64,000 nucleotides of DNA from Elusimicrobiota bacterium (GCA_022072025.1 JAJVIP010000020.1:51335-115334); one strand, 5' to 3'. Numbered from the stretch's first letter, positions 17,402-26,109 are shown. Made by a program: numbers and translations. The notes: a model not told the origin generated them from the sequence alone.

Positions 17402-17510
17402 GGGGTCAAGTCTGAGTTTTGAGTCGACTGTGGGCCATCCTAATTTCCATATTTTCTCGGGATTCTTCTCTGTTGAACTTGGAAATGACTCAAAACTCAG
17501 ACTTGACCCC
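17402..17510. repeat. GGGGTCAAGTCTGAG palindromic element, copy 1
   Basis: Ends are inverted copies: GGGGTCAAGTCTGAGTTTTG on the left, and the complement ending ACTCAGACTTGACCCC on the right, around a loop of about 60 nt. A second copy lies at 19007-19121, and their left halves are almost identical, including the inner GACTGTGGGCCATCCTAATTTC. It sits between the convergent stops of the VanX-YkuD gene and the SPFH gene, where it could also act as a bidirectional transcription end. It resembles small non-autonomous REP/REPIN-type elements; no transposase is present in the window. Confidence 0.85.
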
Positions 17511-17525
17511 CCGCTCCCCGCCCCC

Positions 17526-18776
17526 CTATTGCGCGACAGGCTTGGGTTTGAGATCGAGCTGAAGATCGCGGGCGGCTTTGATCCCCATCAACTCCATCAT
17601 ATTAACGACACTGTTGCCCGTTCCACCACTTCCTCCACCAGAGACCACATTGGGCACCACGGGTTGTTTCATATTGGCCATTGCATCGGCCCACGCTTTT
17701 TGAGTTTCAATATAGGCGTTTAATTTCTTTTCAAGGGCTCCGTCCGCCAACATAATTTTCCGTCGATATTCGGCATCTCCTTCAGCTTTCAGGATTTGCG
17801 TGAGTTTGTATTGTTCCGCAGCTTTCTTGTTCAATTCAGCCACTGCCAACTCTTTTTCCGCGGCCGTGATGGCTTTTGCTTTCTCCACTTCCTGCTCATA
17901 TTTGGCAACAGCGACATTCTTTTTACCAACTTCCTCGGCGGTGAGGCGATCTTGCTGAGCTTTTTCAGCCTCGGCTTTGGCCTGTACAGTTTTCATTAGA
18001 GCGTCTTGCTTGCTGTTGATGGTGTTGTGAACTTCCTTCTGATAATCAATTTCTTTGATGACAAATTGTGTCACGCGAATTCCATATTGTTCCAGAACCG
18101 ATTCTTTTCGTAAGGGGTTTTTATCCTCTCCTCTCTGGATCCGAACCACTTGACGTTTGGTGGTCTCTCCTGTTTTGGTGTCTTTGGTTTCTATGTCGTC
18201 AGCTTCAGTGAGATAAACACCATTTTTAACTTGATCATAGGCCATTTGAGAAAACTCAGCCCGTTTGGTTGTATAGGATTCCTCAGCACTCATCAAAGCC
18301 GCTGTCAAAATAACGGATTCCCCCACCACTTGTTTAAGCGTATCTTTGACCAATGAACCATAGGATCGAAATTTGCGATGGATTTCAATTAATTGCTCTG
18401 GGTTGTTCGGTAATTCGAAGCGAACATTTCCCGTGACTGTGGCGGTGGCTCCATCATTGAACCGTACCTCCACGGCCTCATCGACTTCGCGCCCCTCGTC
18501 TTCGTGTTTTGAAAAGTAAAGGATATCTGCAGCTTTATATTTAAATACATCACCAAACCCTTGAAAAAACATACCCGAGGCGGTAAAGGCCGTCATTTTT
18601 CCAGAAACAGCAGCTTGCTTGATGGCATAATTTCCGGCTTGCACTGTCTCAAACAATTGTCCGGACAAAGCCACAACCACGAAAAAAACGACGCCGAACA
18701 AACCAATCGCCAAAAATCGAGGATTCATAAATTTTTTCAATAAAACAGTGCCAAAGGTTTCTTTTATATCAGACAT
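17526..18776 (-). CDS. SPFH/band-7 domain membrane protein
   Basis: A 416-residue protein of the stomatin/prohibitin/flotillin (SPFH) superfamily. One N-terminal helix (residues ~20-40, FLAIGLFGVVFFVVVALSG) anchors it. The band-7 domain spans ~45-260 and includes the duplicated-looking RFNDGATATVTGNVRFEL and YGIRVTQFVIKEIDYQKEV. A long charged coiled coil (~265-360, AKAEAEKAQQDRLTAEEVGKK) follows, then a Gly/Ser-rich linker and a short C-terminal segment. Such proteins form large membrane rings that organise membrane domains or regulate proteases. An insertion-like stretch (TEADDIETKDTKTGETTKR) interrupts the band-7 domain. AAAGGAGAT lies 8 nt before the ATG, within the end of a 34-codon frame that precedes it. 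Confidence 0.88.
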   Translation of the reverse strand: MSDIKETFGTVLLKKFMNPRFLAIGLFGVVFFVVVALSGQLFETVQAGNYAIKQAAVSGKMTAFTASGMFFQGFGDVFKYKAADILYFSKHEDEGREVDEAVEVRFNDGATATVTGNVRFELPNNPEQLIEIHRKFRSYGSLVKDTLKQVVGESVILTAALMSAEESYTTKRAEFSQMAYDQVKNGVYLTEADDIETKDTKTGETTKRQVVRIQRGEDKNPLRKESVLEQYGIRVTQFVIKEIDYQKEVHNTINSKQDALMKTVQAKAEAEKAQQDRLTAEEVGKKNVAVAKYEQEVEKAKAITAAEKELAVAELNKKAAEQYKLTQILKAEGDAEYRRKIMLADGALEKKLNAYIETQKAWADAMANMKQPVVPNVVSGGGSGGTGNSVVNMMELMGIKAARDLQLDLKPKPVAQ

Positions 18777-18778
18777 AT

Positions 18779-18883
18779 TTACTGATCTCCTTTCTTAACT
18801 TTGTTCTTCATCCAATAGTAGACACGCATGAGTAAAAATATGGCCAAGGCCACACACAAAATATCCACTGCAACCTGAAACAT
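18779..18883 (-). CDS. 34-residue single-transmembrane peptide upstream of the SPFH gene
   Basis: Short frame read from ATG at 18883 to TAA at 18779. The product begins MFQVAVDILCVALAIFLLMR and ends YYWMKNKVKKGDQ: one hydrophobic helix followed by a basic tail, the usual inside-positive layout of a small membrane protein. GGGGG lies about 4 nt before the ATG. Its last codons contain the ribosome binding site of the SPFH gene, whose ATG follows the stop after two bases, so the two would be translationally coupled. It is too short for ordinary gene callers. I infer a small partner or regulator of the SPFH complex; the function is unproven. Confidence 0.55.
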   Translation of the reverse strand: MFQVAVDILCVALAIFLLMRVYYWMKNKVKKGDQ

Positions 18884-19006
18884 GATGCCCCCATTAAAAG
18901 AGATTTAATTGTTTCCTAATATAATGGAGCAGGTAATAATTTTCGAGAGTATTTTTTAAATTCCGGTTCGGTGGTACGGAGGTATGGGAGGTAAGGGTAC
19001 GGGTAC

Positions 19007-19121
19007 GGGGTCAGGTCTGAGTTTTGAGTCGACTGTGGGCCATCCTAATTTCTATATTTTCTCGAGACCTTTCCCCTTTCCTGTTGAGCCTGGAAATGAC
19101 TCAAAACTCAGACTTGACCCC
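19007..19121. repeat. GGGGTCAAGTCTGAG palindromic element, copy 2
   Basis: Second copy of the element at 17402-17510, with ends GGGGTCAGGTCTGAG and CTCAGACTTGACCCC. The left half and inner GACTGTGGGCCATCC match copy 1; the centre differs. Its right end runs into the aminopeptidase gene and provides that gene's last codons (Gly-Gln-Val) and the TGA stop. The bases just left of it (about 18972-19010) hold degenerate GGTACGG-type short repeats. The remaining intergenic stretch 18884-18970 is AT-rich and may carry the promoter of the small membrane peptide and SPFH gene, but no clear -35/-10 pair stands out. Confidence 0.85.
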
Positions 19122-21537
19122 CCGCCGTGATCTTTTCGATGGCTTCTTCCGCCAGGCGTTTGAGCCGGCCGTCCAAATCTCCGGTGGTCATGGTTTTGAG
19201 GAGCGCAACGGCGCGTTCATCTCCGACTTGGTGAAGGGCGCGAGCGGCGGCAATCTGCACAAGCAGGAACGGATCTTTGAGCAGGGTGAGCAGTCTTTCT
19301 TGCACGCCGGGAGTGCCGGGTTCGAAGGCCATGAGGCAACGAATCGCGGCCATGCGAAGCCGTTGGTGGTGTCCCGGTCGGGTGTAGAAGAGAAAGGTGG
19401 GAAGCCATTTTCTTGAACGGGTGGCCGAAAGGCCTTCGAGCGCGGCGATGCGGATGATGTCATTCCAAGAATCTTTTTTGAGGGCGTCTTTCAAAATTTC
19501 CTCGTGTTTGAGATGTCGAAGAGCGCCCAAAGTTCTAAGAGCTTCCGTTTCTGCGAAATAACTTTTCTCTTTTCGAAATCGTTTTTCAATTTCATTCGCG
19601 ATTTGTTTGCTGTGAAATGACTTGAGTGACGCGTAAATAGCTCGGCGGACCTTGGGATGATCAATTTCATCCAGGGCGTGGAGAAGAATAACGGCTGAAT
19701 CCTCTCTGGTCATCTGACCCAAGGCTTTCGCCACTTCCGCTTGAACACCCCAAAATTTGTCCAACACCAAAGCGTGGCGCAACGCTTGAGTGGCTTCGAC
19801 ACTTCCCGCCTTGGCCAAACCCTTCGCCGCTTCAATTCGACCCAAGGGGTTTTCATCTATCTTTATTTGCTGAATCAGTTGGTCTTCGGTTTTGGGGAAA
19901 TCAACTTTTTTGAGAATCAAATGGTCGGGATCGAAAAGGACCAAGGTTGGTTTCGAGTCCAACTTGATCTTGAAGAGGTGCGATTTTTTCTCAATATAGA
20001 CGCGCTCTCTCCTTTTTCCTTTTGGGGTCACAAGGAGAAACTCTGTGTCAATTGCGAAAAGACCTGTTTCGGCATTTTGCGCGTGGGTCTGAGTGACACG
20101 AAGGTTGATTTCTTTTTTGCGGTCGTTCCAAAATGAGCGAATTTTGAATTCTGGATGTCCAGCGCCAAAAACCCATTGGTCAAAAAACCTCCGCATATTT
20201 TTTCCAGTGGCCTCTTGAATGGCGTTGATCAAATCTACGGTCTCCACCACTTTCCCCGCGTTTTTTCTCACATAGGTGTGGATGGCTTTTCGAAAGAGAA
20301 TTTCACCCAATTGGTGGTGCAACATATAGAGAACCACAGATCCTTTTTCATACAGATGACGGTCGAACAAATCTGTGGGGCGTTTGAAAACTTTGGTGCA
20401 AATGCTTCGGCGGTAATGATCTTTGTCCTCTTGGAAATAAGCCTCCGCATTTTGATGAATGTGATAAAGAAATTCATCTTGTCCTTTGTCATGTCGTTTG
20501 AACAAGGGATCGAAATAGGTGGCGAAACTTTCATTCAACCAAGCGTGGGACCAATCTTTGCAGGTTAAATAATCACCGAACCACTGATGGGCCAGCTCGT
20601 GAGCGACCAGTTCATCGCTGGTGTAATCCAAACTGACCCGCTCGTCGAGCAAAGCGGCATCGGTCTGGGTGGTGGCCGAGGTATTTTCCATGCCGCCGTA
20701 AATGAAGTCCGCCGCGGCCACTTGGGCGTATTTGGCAAAGGGGTATGGGACCCCAATAAACTTTGAGAAGAATTCGAGCATTTGGGGAGTTTTTCCAAAG
20801 GCGCGCTTCGCATCGGCTTCCCGTCCCTTTTCACAGAAATACTGGACCGGTTTGCCGCGCCATGACTCTTTTAATTCTGAGAATCTCCCCACCGCGAGCG
20901 TGACGAGATAGGTGGCATGGGGAATGTCTTGGCGCCAATGGAAGGTGCTGGTTTTTTTTCGGGTCTGATGAGTCGTCCTTAATAATTTTCCATTTGAAAT
21001 GGCCTTAAACCCCTGAGGAACAGTGGCAATCACTTCTGTTGTGGTTCGCTCATGAGGGGCGTCATGACAGGGGAACCAATAACGGGCATATTCGTCTTCA
21101 CCTTGGGTCCAGGCTTGCGTGGGTCTCTTCGGGTAGTTTTTGTTGGGTTTGACAAAATTGAGCCCCAGCTTCGGTTGGATCACTTGATAATGAATTTCAA
21201 CCTGCGCCATCTCTCCAGCGCGAATGGATTTGGGGGGAGTGATCGTTAGAACGCCATCTTTATAGTGAGTAACCGCTTTCTTTTTGTTCCATAGAACAGC
21301 GCCCAAATGGAAATTGACCGCATCGAATTTCATCTCCGGGGGATTGTCAATCAAAGCGCGCAAGCGGGTGGTGCAGATGCCTTTAAGCGACTCTCTATTG
21401 AAATCAAGGGTGAGTTCAAGTCGAATGTGTTCGGTGTCGAAGGTTCGGTCGGGAGCGTAGGAAGCGGTGGAACCCTTCAGGGCGAACCGAGAATCAAAAT
21501 TTCCAGCGTAAGACCGGCAATAGTTTCGTTCATTCAT
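19108..21537 (-). CDS. M1-family aminopeptidase with C-terminal HEAT repeats
   Basis: Zinc metallopeptidase of 809 residues that removes N-terminal residues from peptides. The N-terminal beta domain (~20-215) is followed by the thermolysin-like domain with YGGMENTSA (GxMEN motif, ~280) and VAHELAHQWFGD plus NESFATYF (HExxHx18E zinc site, ~310-337). The catalytic Tyr should lie near DRHLYEKGSVVLYML. From ~560 to the end are HEAT-like repeats (VEATQALRHALVLDKFWGVQ, VRRAIYASLKSFHS, VQIAAARALHQVGDERAVAL) in place of the ERAP-like helical domain. It has no obvious signal peptide. The last few residues and the stop codon come from the palindromic element at 19007-19121, so the original C-terminus may have been slightly different. 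It is divergent from the response-regulator gene. Confidence 0.92.
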   Translation of the reverse strand: MNERNYCRSYAGNFDSRFALKGSTASYAPDRTFDTEHIRLELTLDFNRESLKGICTTRLRALIDNPPEMKFDAVNFHLGAVLWNKKKAVTHYKDGVLTITPPKSIRAGEMAQVEIHYQVIQPKLGLNFVKPNKNYPKRPTQAWTQGEDEYARYWFPCHDAPHERTTTEVIATVPQGFKAISNGKLLRTTHQTRKKTSTFHWRQDIPHATYLVTLAVGRFSELKESWRGKPVQYFCEKGREADAKRAFGKTPQMLEFFSKFIGVPYPFAKYAQVAAADFIYGGMENTSATTQTDAALLDERVSLDYTSDELVAHELAHQWFGDYLTCKDWSHAWLNESFATYFDPLFKRHDKGQDEFLYHIHQNAEAYFQEDKDHYRRSICTKVFKRPTDLFDRHLYEKGSVVLYMLHHQLGEILFRKAIHTYVRKNAGKVVETVDLINAIQEATGKNMRRFFDQWVFGAGHPEFKIRSFWNDRKKEINLRVTQTHAQNAETGLFAIDTEFLLVTPKGKRRERVYIEKKSHLFKIKLDSKPTLVLFDPDHLILKKVDFPKTEDQLIQQIKIDENPLGRIEAAKGLAKAGSVEATQALRHALVLDKFWGVQAEVAKALGQMTREDSAVILLHALDEIDHPKVRRAIYASLKSFHSKQIANEIEKRFRKEKSYFAETEALRTLGALRHLKHEEILKDALKKDSWNDIIRIAALEGLSATRSRKWLPTFLFYTRPGHHQRLRMAAIRCLMAFEPGTPGVQERLLTLLKDPFLLVQIAAARALHQVGDERAVALLKTMTTGDLDGRLKRLAEEAIEKITAGGQV

Positions 21538-21564
21538 GGTCAGGCTTTTATCAAAATTTCATGG

Positions 21565-21593
21565 TTGCGGAACGCTCAGACTCCCCTTAGACT
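21565..21593 (+). promoter_or_regulatory. Candidate sigma-70-type promoter for the response-regulator/efflux group
   Basis: TTGCGG at 21565-21570 and TAGACT at 21588-21593 are separated by 17 bases, about 45 nt before the ATG at 21638 in the divergent intergenic region. The match is imperfect and was found by eye. The downstream genes (regulator, TolC, HlyD, ABC, permease) are closely packed, so one promoter here could drive all of them. Confidence 0.3.
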
Positions 21594-21637
21594 TTCATAA
21601 CCATGCGTCAATTCAACATATTTAAAAAATCCACAAC

Positions 21638-22828
21638 ATGAGGAATTTTTCCAATCGCACCATCGTCATTGTTGATGATGACCCGAACAAGCTGAGTCTA
21701 TATTCCGAGTATTTATCGTCAGAGGGATATCAAGTTCATACAGCGGCCACTGGAAATGAGGGATATAAACTAATTTCAGAAGTTATTCCTGATTTGGCGA
21801 TTTTGGACCTGGTGTTACCCGATGTCAGTGGGGCTTCGCTTTGCTCTCAATTGAGGTCTCAACTCAACACCAAATCGATTCCCATTATTTTGTGCACGGC
21901 CCATGATATTTCCACTCAAGAAAAGGTTCGTGGTTTCAGTTTTGGTGCGGACGATTATTTGGTTTTGCCCTTTGAGCTCTCAGAGCTATCGGCCCGAGTG
22001 GGGGCCCTCCTGCGCCGTTCTGTGACGCAGCCCAAGCATGATACATTGGCCGGCATTCAAGAGATCCTAAAACAATCATTTGTCCCATCTGTTCAACCTT
22101 CGGTCCCCGCCCCCTCCCTTACCGTTTCTCCTTCATTAACCTCAGGCGAGGTTGCGCCAGCCGCGGACTTAAGTTTGCAATCCAACATAGTGTCGACTCC
22201 TGTTTCATCTGATATTCCTCCCATTTCTTCCCACCGGCTTTTTAAACACTTGTGGCGGTTCTTAAACCATCCCGCGGCCACCTTTCGAACGCTGAAAGAA
22301 TCAGACGATTTTTTTCTGGCGGTATTGCTTGTATTTGCCACTCCCACTCTCACCAGTTTTCTCAAATTGTTTCAAAAGGCAGGGGGGTTTGACGCTTGGA
22401 TCGGTTTTTTTTCATTGGGGGTGGTGATCCACCTGACTTTGTGGTTTGCCACGGCGGGTTTGCTTCACATGGTGGTGCCCTTTCAAGGGATTACGCTTCC
22501 CATGAAAAAATCGCTCATGATGGTCGGGTTTAGCTGGGCGCCCCGTTTGTTGGAGGCGGGCCTGGGGCTGATCTACGGAGTGTTGAGTCAAGTGGTTTTG
22601 GCAGGGGAAACATCGAAGTTTTCATCAGGAATCGACGTGATCCCCGGCCTTTCCAATTCCGGACTGGCCGATTTTTTATCACGGTTCGGATTGTTTAATT
22701 TTTGGTCGGTCTGGTTGTTATTGATTGGTGTTTGGACTTTGGGGCATGCGCAACGGCCTCGATGGAATTTCGTAAGTGTATTTGTGGGGGGGGCGTGCCT
22801 GTTGTTCGGTGTTTTGGCCAGCTACTAA
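21638..22828 (+). CDS. Response-regulator receiver domain fused to a Yip1-type membrane domain
   Basis: A 396-residue protein. Residues ~8-125 form a CheY-like receiver: acidic pocket IVIVDDDPNK, phospho-acceptor Asp in LAILDLVLPD, and the switch Thr in LCTAHD. The usual lysine in the DYLxKPF motif is replaced: the sequence reads DDYLVLPFEL. A Pro/Ser/Thr-rich linker (~150-190) leads to five or so hydrophobic helices (~220-395) resembling a Yip1 domain (HPAATFRTLKESDDFFLAVL, then repeated membrane helices). There is thus no DNA-binding output domain; phosphorylation would act at the membrane. It is encoded directly upstream of an export cassette and its end overlaps the TolC gene, suggesting post-translational control of that pump. 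This role is inference. Confidence 0.8.
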   Translation: MRNFSNRTIVIVDDDPNKLSLYSEYLSSEGYQVHTAATGNEGYKLISEVIPDLAILDLVLPDVSGASLCSQLRSQLNTKSIPIILCTAHDISTQEKVRGFSFGADDYLVLPFELSELSARVGALLRRSVTQPKHDTLAGIQEILKQSFVPSVQPSVPAPSLTVSPSLTSGEVAPAADLSLQSNIVSTPVSSDIPPISSHRLFKHLWRFLNHPAATFRTLKESDDFFLAVLLVFATPTLTSFLKLFQKAGGFDAWIGFFSLGVVIHLTLWFATAGLLHMVVPFQGITLPMKKSLMMVGFSWAPRLLEAGLGLIYGVLSQVVLAGETSKFSSGIDVIPGLSNSGLADFLSRFGLFNFWSVWLLLIGVWTLGHAQRPRWNFVSVFVGGACLLFGVLASY

Positions 22829-24258
22829 TTTTAGGGGGTTTGTGCTCACTTGCCTTTGGGGCCGGTGAATCTCCGGAACGAATATCGCTGACCATCCAAC
22901 AATTTTCCAATCTCGCTCTTCAAAACAGCTTGCGAAGCCGTTCCGCGGAAGAATCATTGGCCTCAAACCGGTACGGATGGATGGCCACGCAACGAGGACT
23001 CACCTGGCCGACTTTAACAGCCAGTGTCAATCAGACCAATTCATTCAGTGATTCGGACACAGGTACCGAAGTTGACAGTGTTTCAAAGGTGGGAAGATTG
23101 TCATTGGCCCAACCCCTCCTAACGGGAACCAGTTTGTCCGTGGATGGGACCTGGTCCCGGTCGAGTGTTGAAACAGATACATTGGGATCCTTGAGCCGAT
23201 CTCTCACCAAATATCAACCCATATGGAGTTTGGGTTTCAGCCAACCCCTGTTTGTTTTCAAGCGTAACAGTAGTCTTCGTTCAAGGAAATTGGCGAACTT
23301 GGGATGGGAAAGCAACCAAGATTCCTATTGGAAAGAGCGTCTTAACATCGAATTTGAAAGTCGGACGCTGTATTACGATCTGTTGCTTCAACAAGAAACA
23401 GCGGCGGTAGAGCGTCGCAAGTTTGAGTCAGCCAAGTTGGTGAATGAGTCAACGCGGTTGTTGGTGAAAGCGGGAAAATTGGCGGAAGTTGAATTGGTGC
23501 GGGCCGATATTCGCGCCAAACAGGATTTGAGAAAAATTCAAAACTCTGAAGGTAATTTGGAAAAAGCCATGAACCGGGCCAAAGACCTTATTTCATTGCC
23601 GGCGAATCAAACCATTCAATTGAAATCCAAACTGACCTATGAACCGTTTATGATCCCCCTTGAGGTGCTTCTGAAAGGCGCTTTAGAAAACAACCCGGAT
23701 TTGCAAAATGCAAGACGATCTTTAGAAACGACCAAAATAAATTTGGGCCAAACCAAAGAGGGGAACCGGCCCACCTTGACCACCAGCGGATCCTATTCAT
23801 TAACCCGTGATCGATCAGACTCGCTGGTGCCTCTGGATCCTGTTGGATGGAACGTACGGATGGGAGTGGATTGGCCTTTGTTTGATGCCACGCAAACCAA
23901 ACTCAGTGTTCGCCAAGGAGAGATTTCTTTAAAGAATTCTCAGCGTTCCCTAGAAAATCAGCAAAGAGATCTTCAGGTGTCGGTTCGAAATGCCTATTTG
24001 GATATTAAGCGAACCGAAGAACAGATCATCGATTTCGCCGTCCAAAAGTCCAATGCTGAGAAAAATGTGGCCGCGATTCGTTTGCAGTATCGCAGTGGCC
24101 TCACCCGTTTGATTGACGTGTTTGATGCGGAAAACCAAATGCGAGATTTGGATTTGGAATATTTGAATCTTCTGGTCGCATTTAACATCGCGCGTGACCG
24201 ATTGAAATTGTTGGTGGGCATTGATCCGGCGGATTTAATCTCAACGCGTAAGCGCTGA
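22762..24258 (+). CDS. tolC: TolC-family outer-membrane efflux channel
   Basis: Outer-membrane factor of about 498 residues that forms a trimeric channel. It has a signal-like N-terminus (VRCFGQLLILGGLCSLAFGAG) and two OEP repeats rich in long amphipathic helices. The recognisable ends are ALQNSLRSRSAEESL and RSGLTRLIDVFDAENQMRDLDLEYLNLLVAFNIARDRL, the latter being the classic C-terminal OEP motif (quoted here only to place it near residues 440-480). The ATG at 22762 overlaps the regulator gene by 67 nt; a GTG at 22795, with a run of G just upstream, is also plausible. The frame extends back to 22702 without support. It should pair with the HlyD/ABC/permease encoded next. Confidence 0.88.
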   Translation: MEFRKCICGGGVPVVRCFGQLLILGGLCSLAFGAGESPERISLTIQQFSNLALQNSLRSRSAEESLASNRYGWMATQRGLTWPTLTASVNQTNSFSDSDTGTEVDSVSKVGRLSLAQPLLTGTSLSVDGTWSRSSVETDTLGSLSRSLTKYQPIWSLGFSQPLFVFKRNSSLRSRKLANLGWESNQDSYWKERLNIEFESRTLYYDLLLQQETAAVERRKFESAKLVNESTRLLVKAGKLAEVELVRADIRAKQDLRKIQNSEGNLEKAMNRAKDLISLPANQTIQLKSKLTYEPFMIPLEVLLKGALENNPDLQNARRSLETTKINLGQTKEGNRPTLTTSGSYSLTRDRSDSLVPLDPVGWNVRMGVDWPLFDATQTKLSVRQGEISLKNSQRSLENQQRDLQVSVRNAYLDIKRTEEQIIDFAVQKSNAEKNVAAIRLQYRSGLTRLIDVFDAENQMRDLDLEYLNLLVAFNIARDRLKLLVGIDPADLISTRKR

Positions 24259-24277
24259 GCGTAAATCAAAATTCGCA

Positions 24278-25429
24278 TTGAAAACACGCGTTGACCCTGT
24301 TACTTTTGAAGCAAGGAGAAACCCTATTCTGATTTCAAATCATCATCTAAAGAAGGTTCAGCCCTTCCTGAAATTTTTTAAAACCCATGGCCAATGGATC
24401 TTGTGGGGGGGGCTTCCACTCCTGCTGTTGATCTTGAATTTTGCTCGCGACCTTTCTCATCTTGAGAAAAAATACGAATGGGAGCGGCTCACTATCGGAA
24501 CGCTGCACCGGGGCGTGTCGGCGACGGGCGTCATGGAAGCGGTGGATGTGGCCGATATCAAGTCCGAGGTGAGCGAGATCGTTGAAAAAAAATTGATCAA
24601 AGAAGGACAAACGGTCGCCGTGGGGCAACCTCTACTCGAACTTAGCCGCGCAAAGACTTTATTGGAGCATGAACAGAAAAAAACAGCTCATGCCAGCATA
24701 GAGGCGGAATATAAAAAGGCCGTTCGAGAACTTTCGGTTCAACGGTCGTTGTTGAAAAATATGGCTGTTTCGCGTCAACAGGTAGAAGATGCGGAGCAGG
24801 CTGTTGAAAAAACAAAATCCGCCCTCAGCATTTCCAAACAAGAAATGACCTTCCTCGACAAGAAACTGGCCAGCACACTTGTCCGCTCACCCATCAAAGG
24901 CGTGGTTTTAAAGGATTTCACCAAGCTGGGTCTGCGGGTGTCGGAAGGAAATAATTTGATTACAGTGGGTGACATTTCAAAATTCGTGGTCCGAACAAAA
25001 GTGGATGAATTGGATATCAATCAAGTGCGCGTGGGTCAACCAGTGGACGTGATGGCAGATGCATTTTCAGGAATTGTCATGCGTGGGAAAGTTCTCTCCA
25101 TTGCCACCCAAGCGGAGCGCGAAACATTCGCTAAATTTGAAGTTGTGATTGAGATTGTGGACTCAGGAGGACTTGAACTCAAACACAACTTATCTGTGCG
25201 GGTGAATATCGTGACTGAAGATATCCCCGACACGTTAAGCGTGCCCATTAAGAGTGTGATTAAGAAAGAGGGGGACAACGGTTGGGTGGTGGCGAAAAAT
25301 AGGTTTCATCTCATTTCGAAGCGTCGAGTGAAATTGGGGTTGGTGGGAGGGGACCGGATTCAAGTGTTGAAGGGATTAAAGCCCCGGCAATGGGTGGGGT
25401 ACGAGAAAATCACGTTGGATGAATCATGA
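24278..25429 (+). CDS. HlyD/MacA-type periplasmic adaptor (membrane fusion protein)
   Basis: Adaptor of 383 residues linking the inner-membrane ABC transporter to TolC. One membrane helix (QWILWGGLPLLLLILNF, ~39-56) is followed by the lipoyl half-motif (VSEIVEKKLIKEGQTVAVGQP), a coiled-coil hairpin (~130-190), the second lipoyl half (STLVRSPIKGVVLKDF) and beta-barrel domains (VDELDINQVRVGQPVDVMA). The frame's first start is TTG at 24278 with little support. A strong AAGGAGA lies within the frame at about 24313, 6 nt before an ATT and 9 nt before a CTG codon, so a rare start just before the ISNHHLKK segment is possible. The stop overlaps the ATPase start as ATGA. The family covers macrolide, peptide and lipoprotein exporters. 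Confidence 0.88.
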   Translation: MKTRVDPVTFEARRNPILISNHHLKKVQPFLKFFKTHGQWILWGGLPLLLLILNFARDLSHLEKKYEWERLTIGTLHRGVSATGVMEAVDVADIKSEVSEIVEKKLIKEGQTVAVGQPLLELSRAKTLLEHEQKKTAHASIEAEYKKAVRELSVQRSLLKNMAVSRQQVEDAEQAVEKTKSALSISKQEMTFLDKKLASTLVRSPIKGVVLKDFTKLGLRVSEGNNLITVGDISKFVVRTKVDELDINQVRVGQPVDVMADAFSGIVMRGKVLSIATQAERETFAKFEVVIEIVDSGGLELKHNLSVRVNIVTEDIPDTLSVPIKSVIKKEGDNGWVVAKNRFHLISKRRVKLGLVGGDRIQVLKGLKPRQWVGYEKITLDES

Positions 25430-26109
25430 CCACATTGGCTTTCGACTTGAAAAATGTGGTGAAACGATACCGCGTGGGGGAAGGGGAAATGGAAATTCTT
25501 CACGCGCTTAATTTGCAAATTCCCGTGGGTCAATATGTGGCCATCGTGGGGCCTTCGGGTTCGGGAAAGTCCACCCTGATGCAATTGTTGGGTTGTTTGG
25601 ACGTTCCCTCTGAAGGAACTATTCAAGTGATGGGGCATGATACCTCTCAGCTCTCTGACGATGATATTTCCGCGTTGCGTTCCCGTTCTTTGGGTTTTGT
25701 GTTTCAGGCTTTTCATTTGCTTCAGTCCTATGACGCGAGATCGAATGTGGGCTTGGCCATGGTTTATAGCGGCAGGCAAGACCGCTCTCAACGGGCCGAA
25801 GAATTGCTTAAAAAATTTGGATTGGGGCATCGCCTCCATCATCGACCCAAAATGATGTCGGGCGGGGAACAACAACGAGTGGCGATTGCGCGGGCGTTGG
25901 CGAACAATCCCCCTGTTATTTTGGCGGATGAGCCCACCGGAGCCTTGGATCAGGCCAATGGTCGAGCCATTATGGACGTGTTTGAAACGCTGCACACCCA
26001 AGGGAAAACCATTGTTCTCATTACCCATGATCCCACTTTGGCTGAACGCGCTGAGCGCGTCATTGAAATGGTGGATGGTTCGATTGGCCGAGATCGGGTG
26101 TTGAGATAA
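25426..26109 (+). CDS. MacB/LolD-type ABC transporter ATPase
   Basis: ATP-binding subunit of 227 residues. Walker [10 protein letters not shown] (~42-50), Q-loop in [11 protein letters not shown], signature [15 protein letters not shown] (~143), Walker [13 protein letters not shown] (~164) and H-loop VLITHDP are all intact. The sequence is closest in style to the MacB/LolD group, which pairs with FtsX-like permeases. The start overlaps the adaptor's stop by 4 nt, and its stop shares a base with the permease start (TAATG), so stoichiometric translation is likely. Confidence 0.95.
   Translation: MTTLAFDLKNVVKRYRVGEGEMEILHALNLQIPVGQYVAIVGPSGSGKSTLMQLLGCLDVPSEGTIQVMGHDTSQLSDDDISALRSRSLGFVFQAFHLLQSYDARSNVGLAMVYSGRQDRSQRAEELLKKFGLGHRLHHRPKMMSGGEQQRVAIARALANNPPVILADEPTGALDQANGRAIMDVFETLHTQGKTIVLITHDPTLAERAERVIEMVDGSIGRDRVLR

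Noticed and set aside
18972..19010. Tandem GGTACGG-type microrepeat as a regulatory array
   Set aside because: Units are short, degenerate and GC-skewed; there is too little regularity to claim binding sites.
25360..26028. 222-codon minus-strand frame over the ABC ATPase
   Set aside because: Antisense to an intact ATPase with all motifs; the composition is not protein-like.
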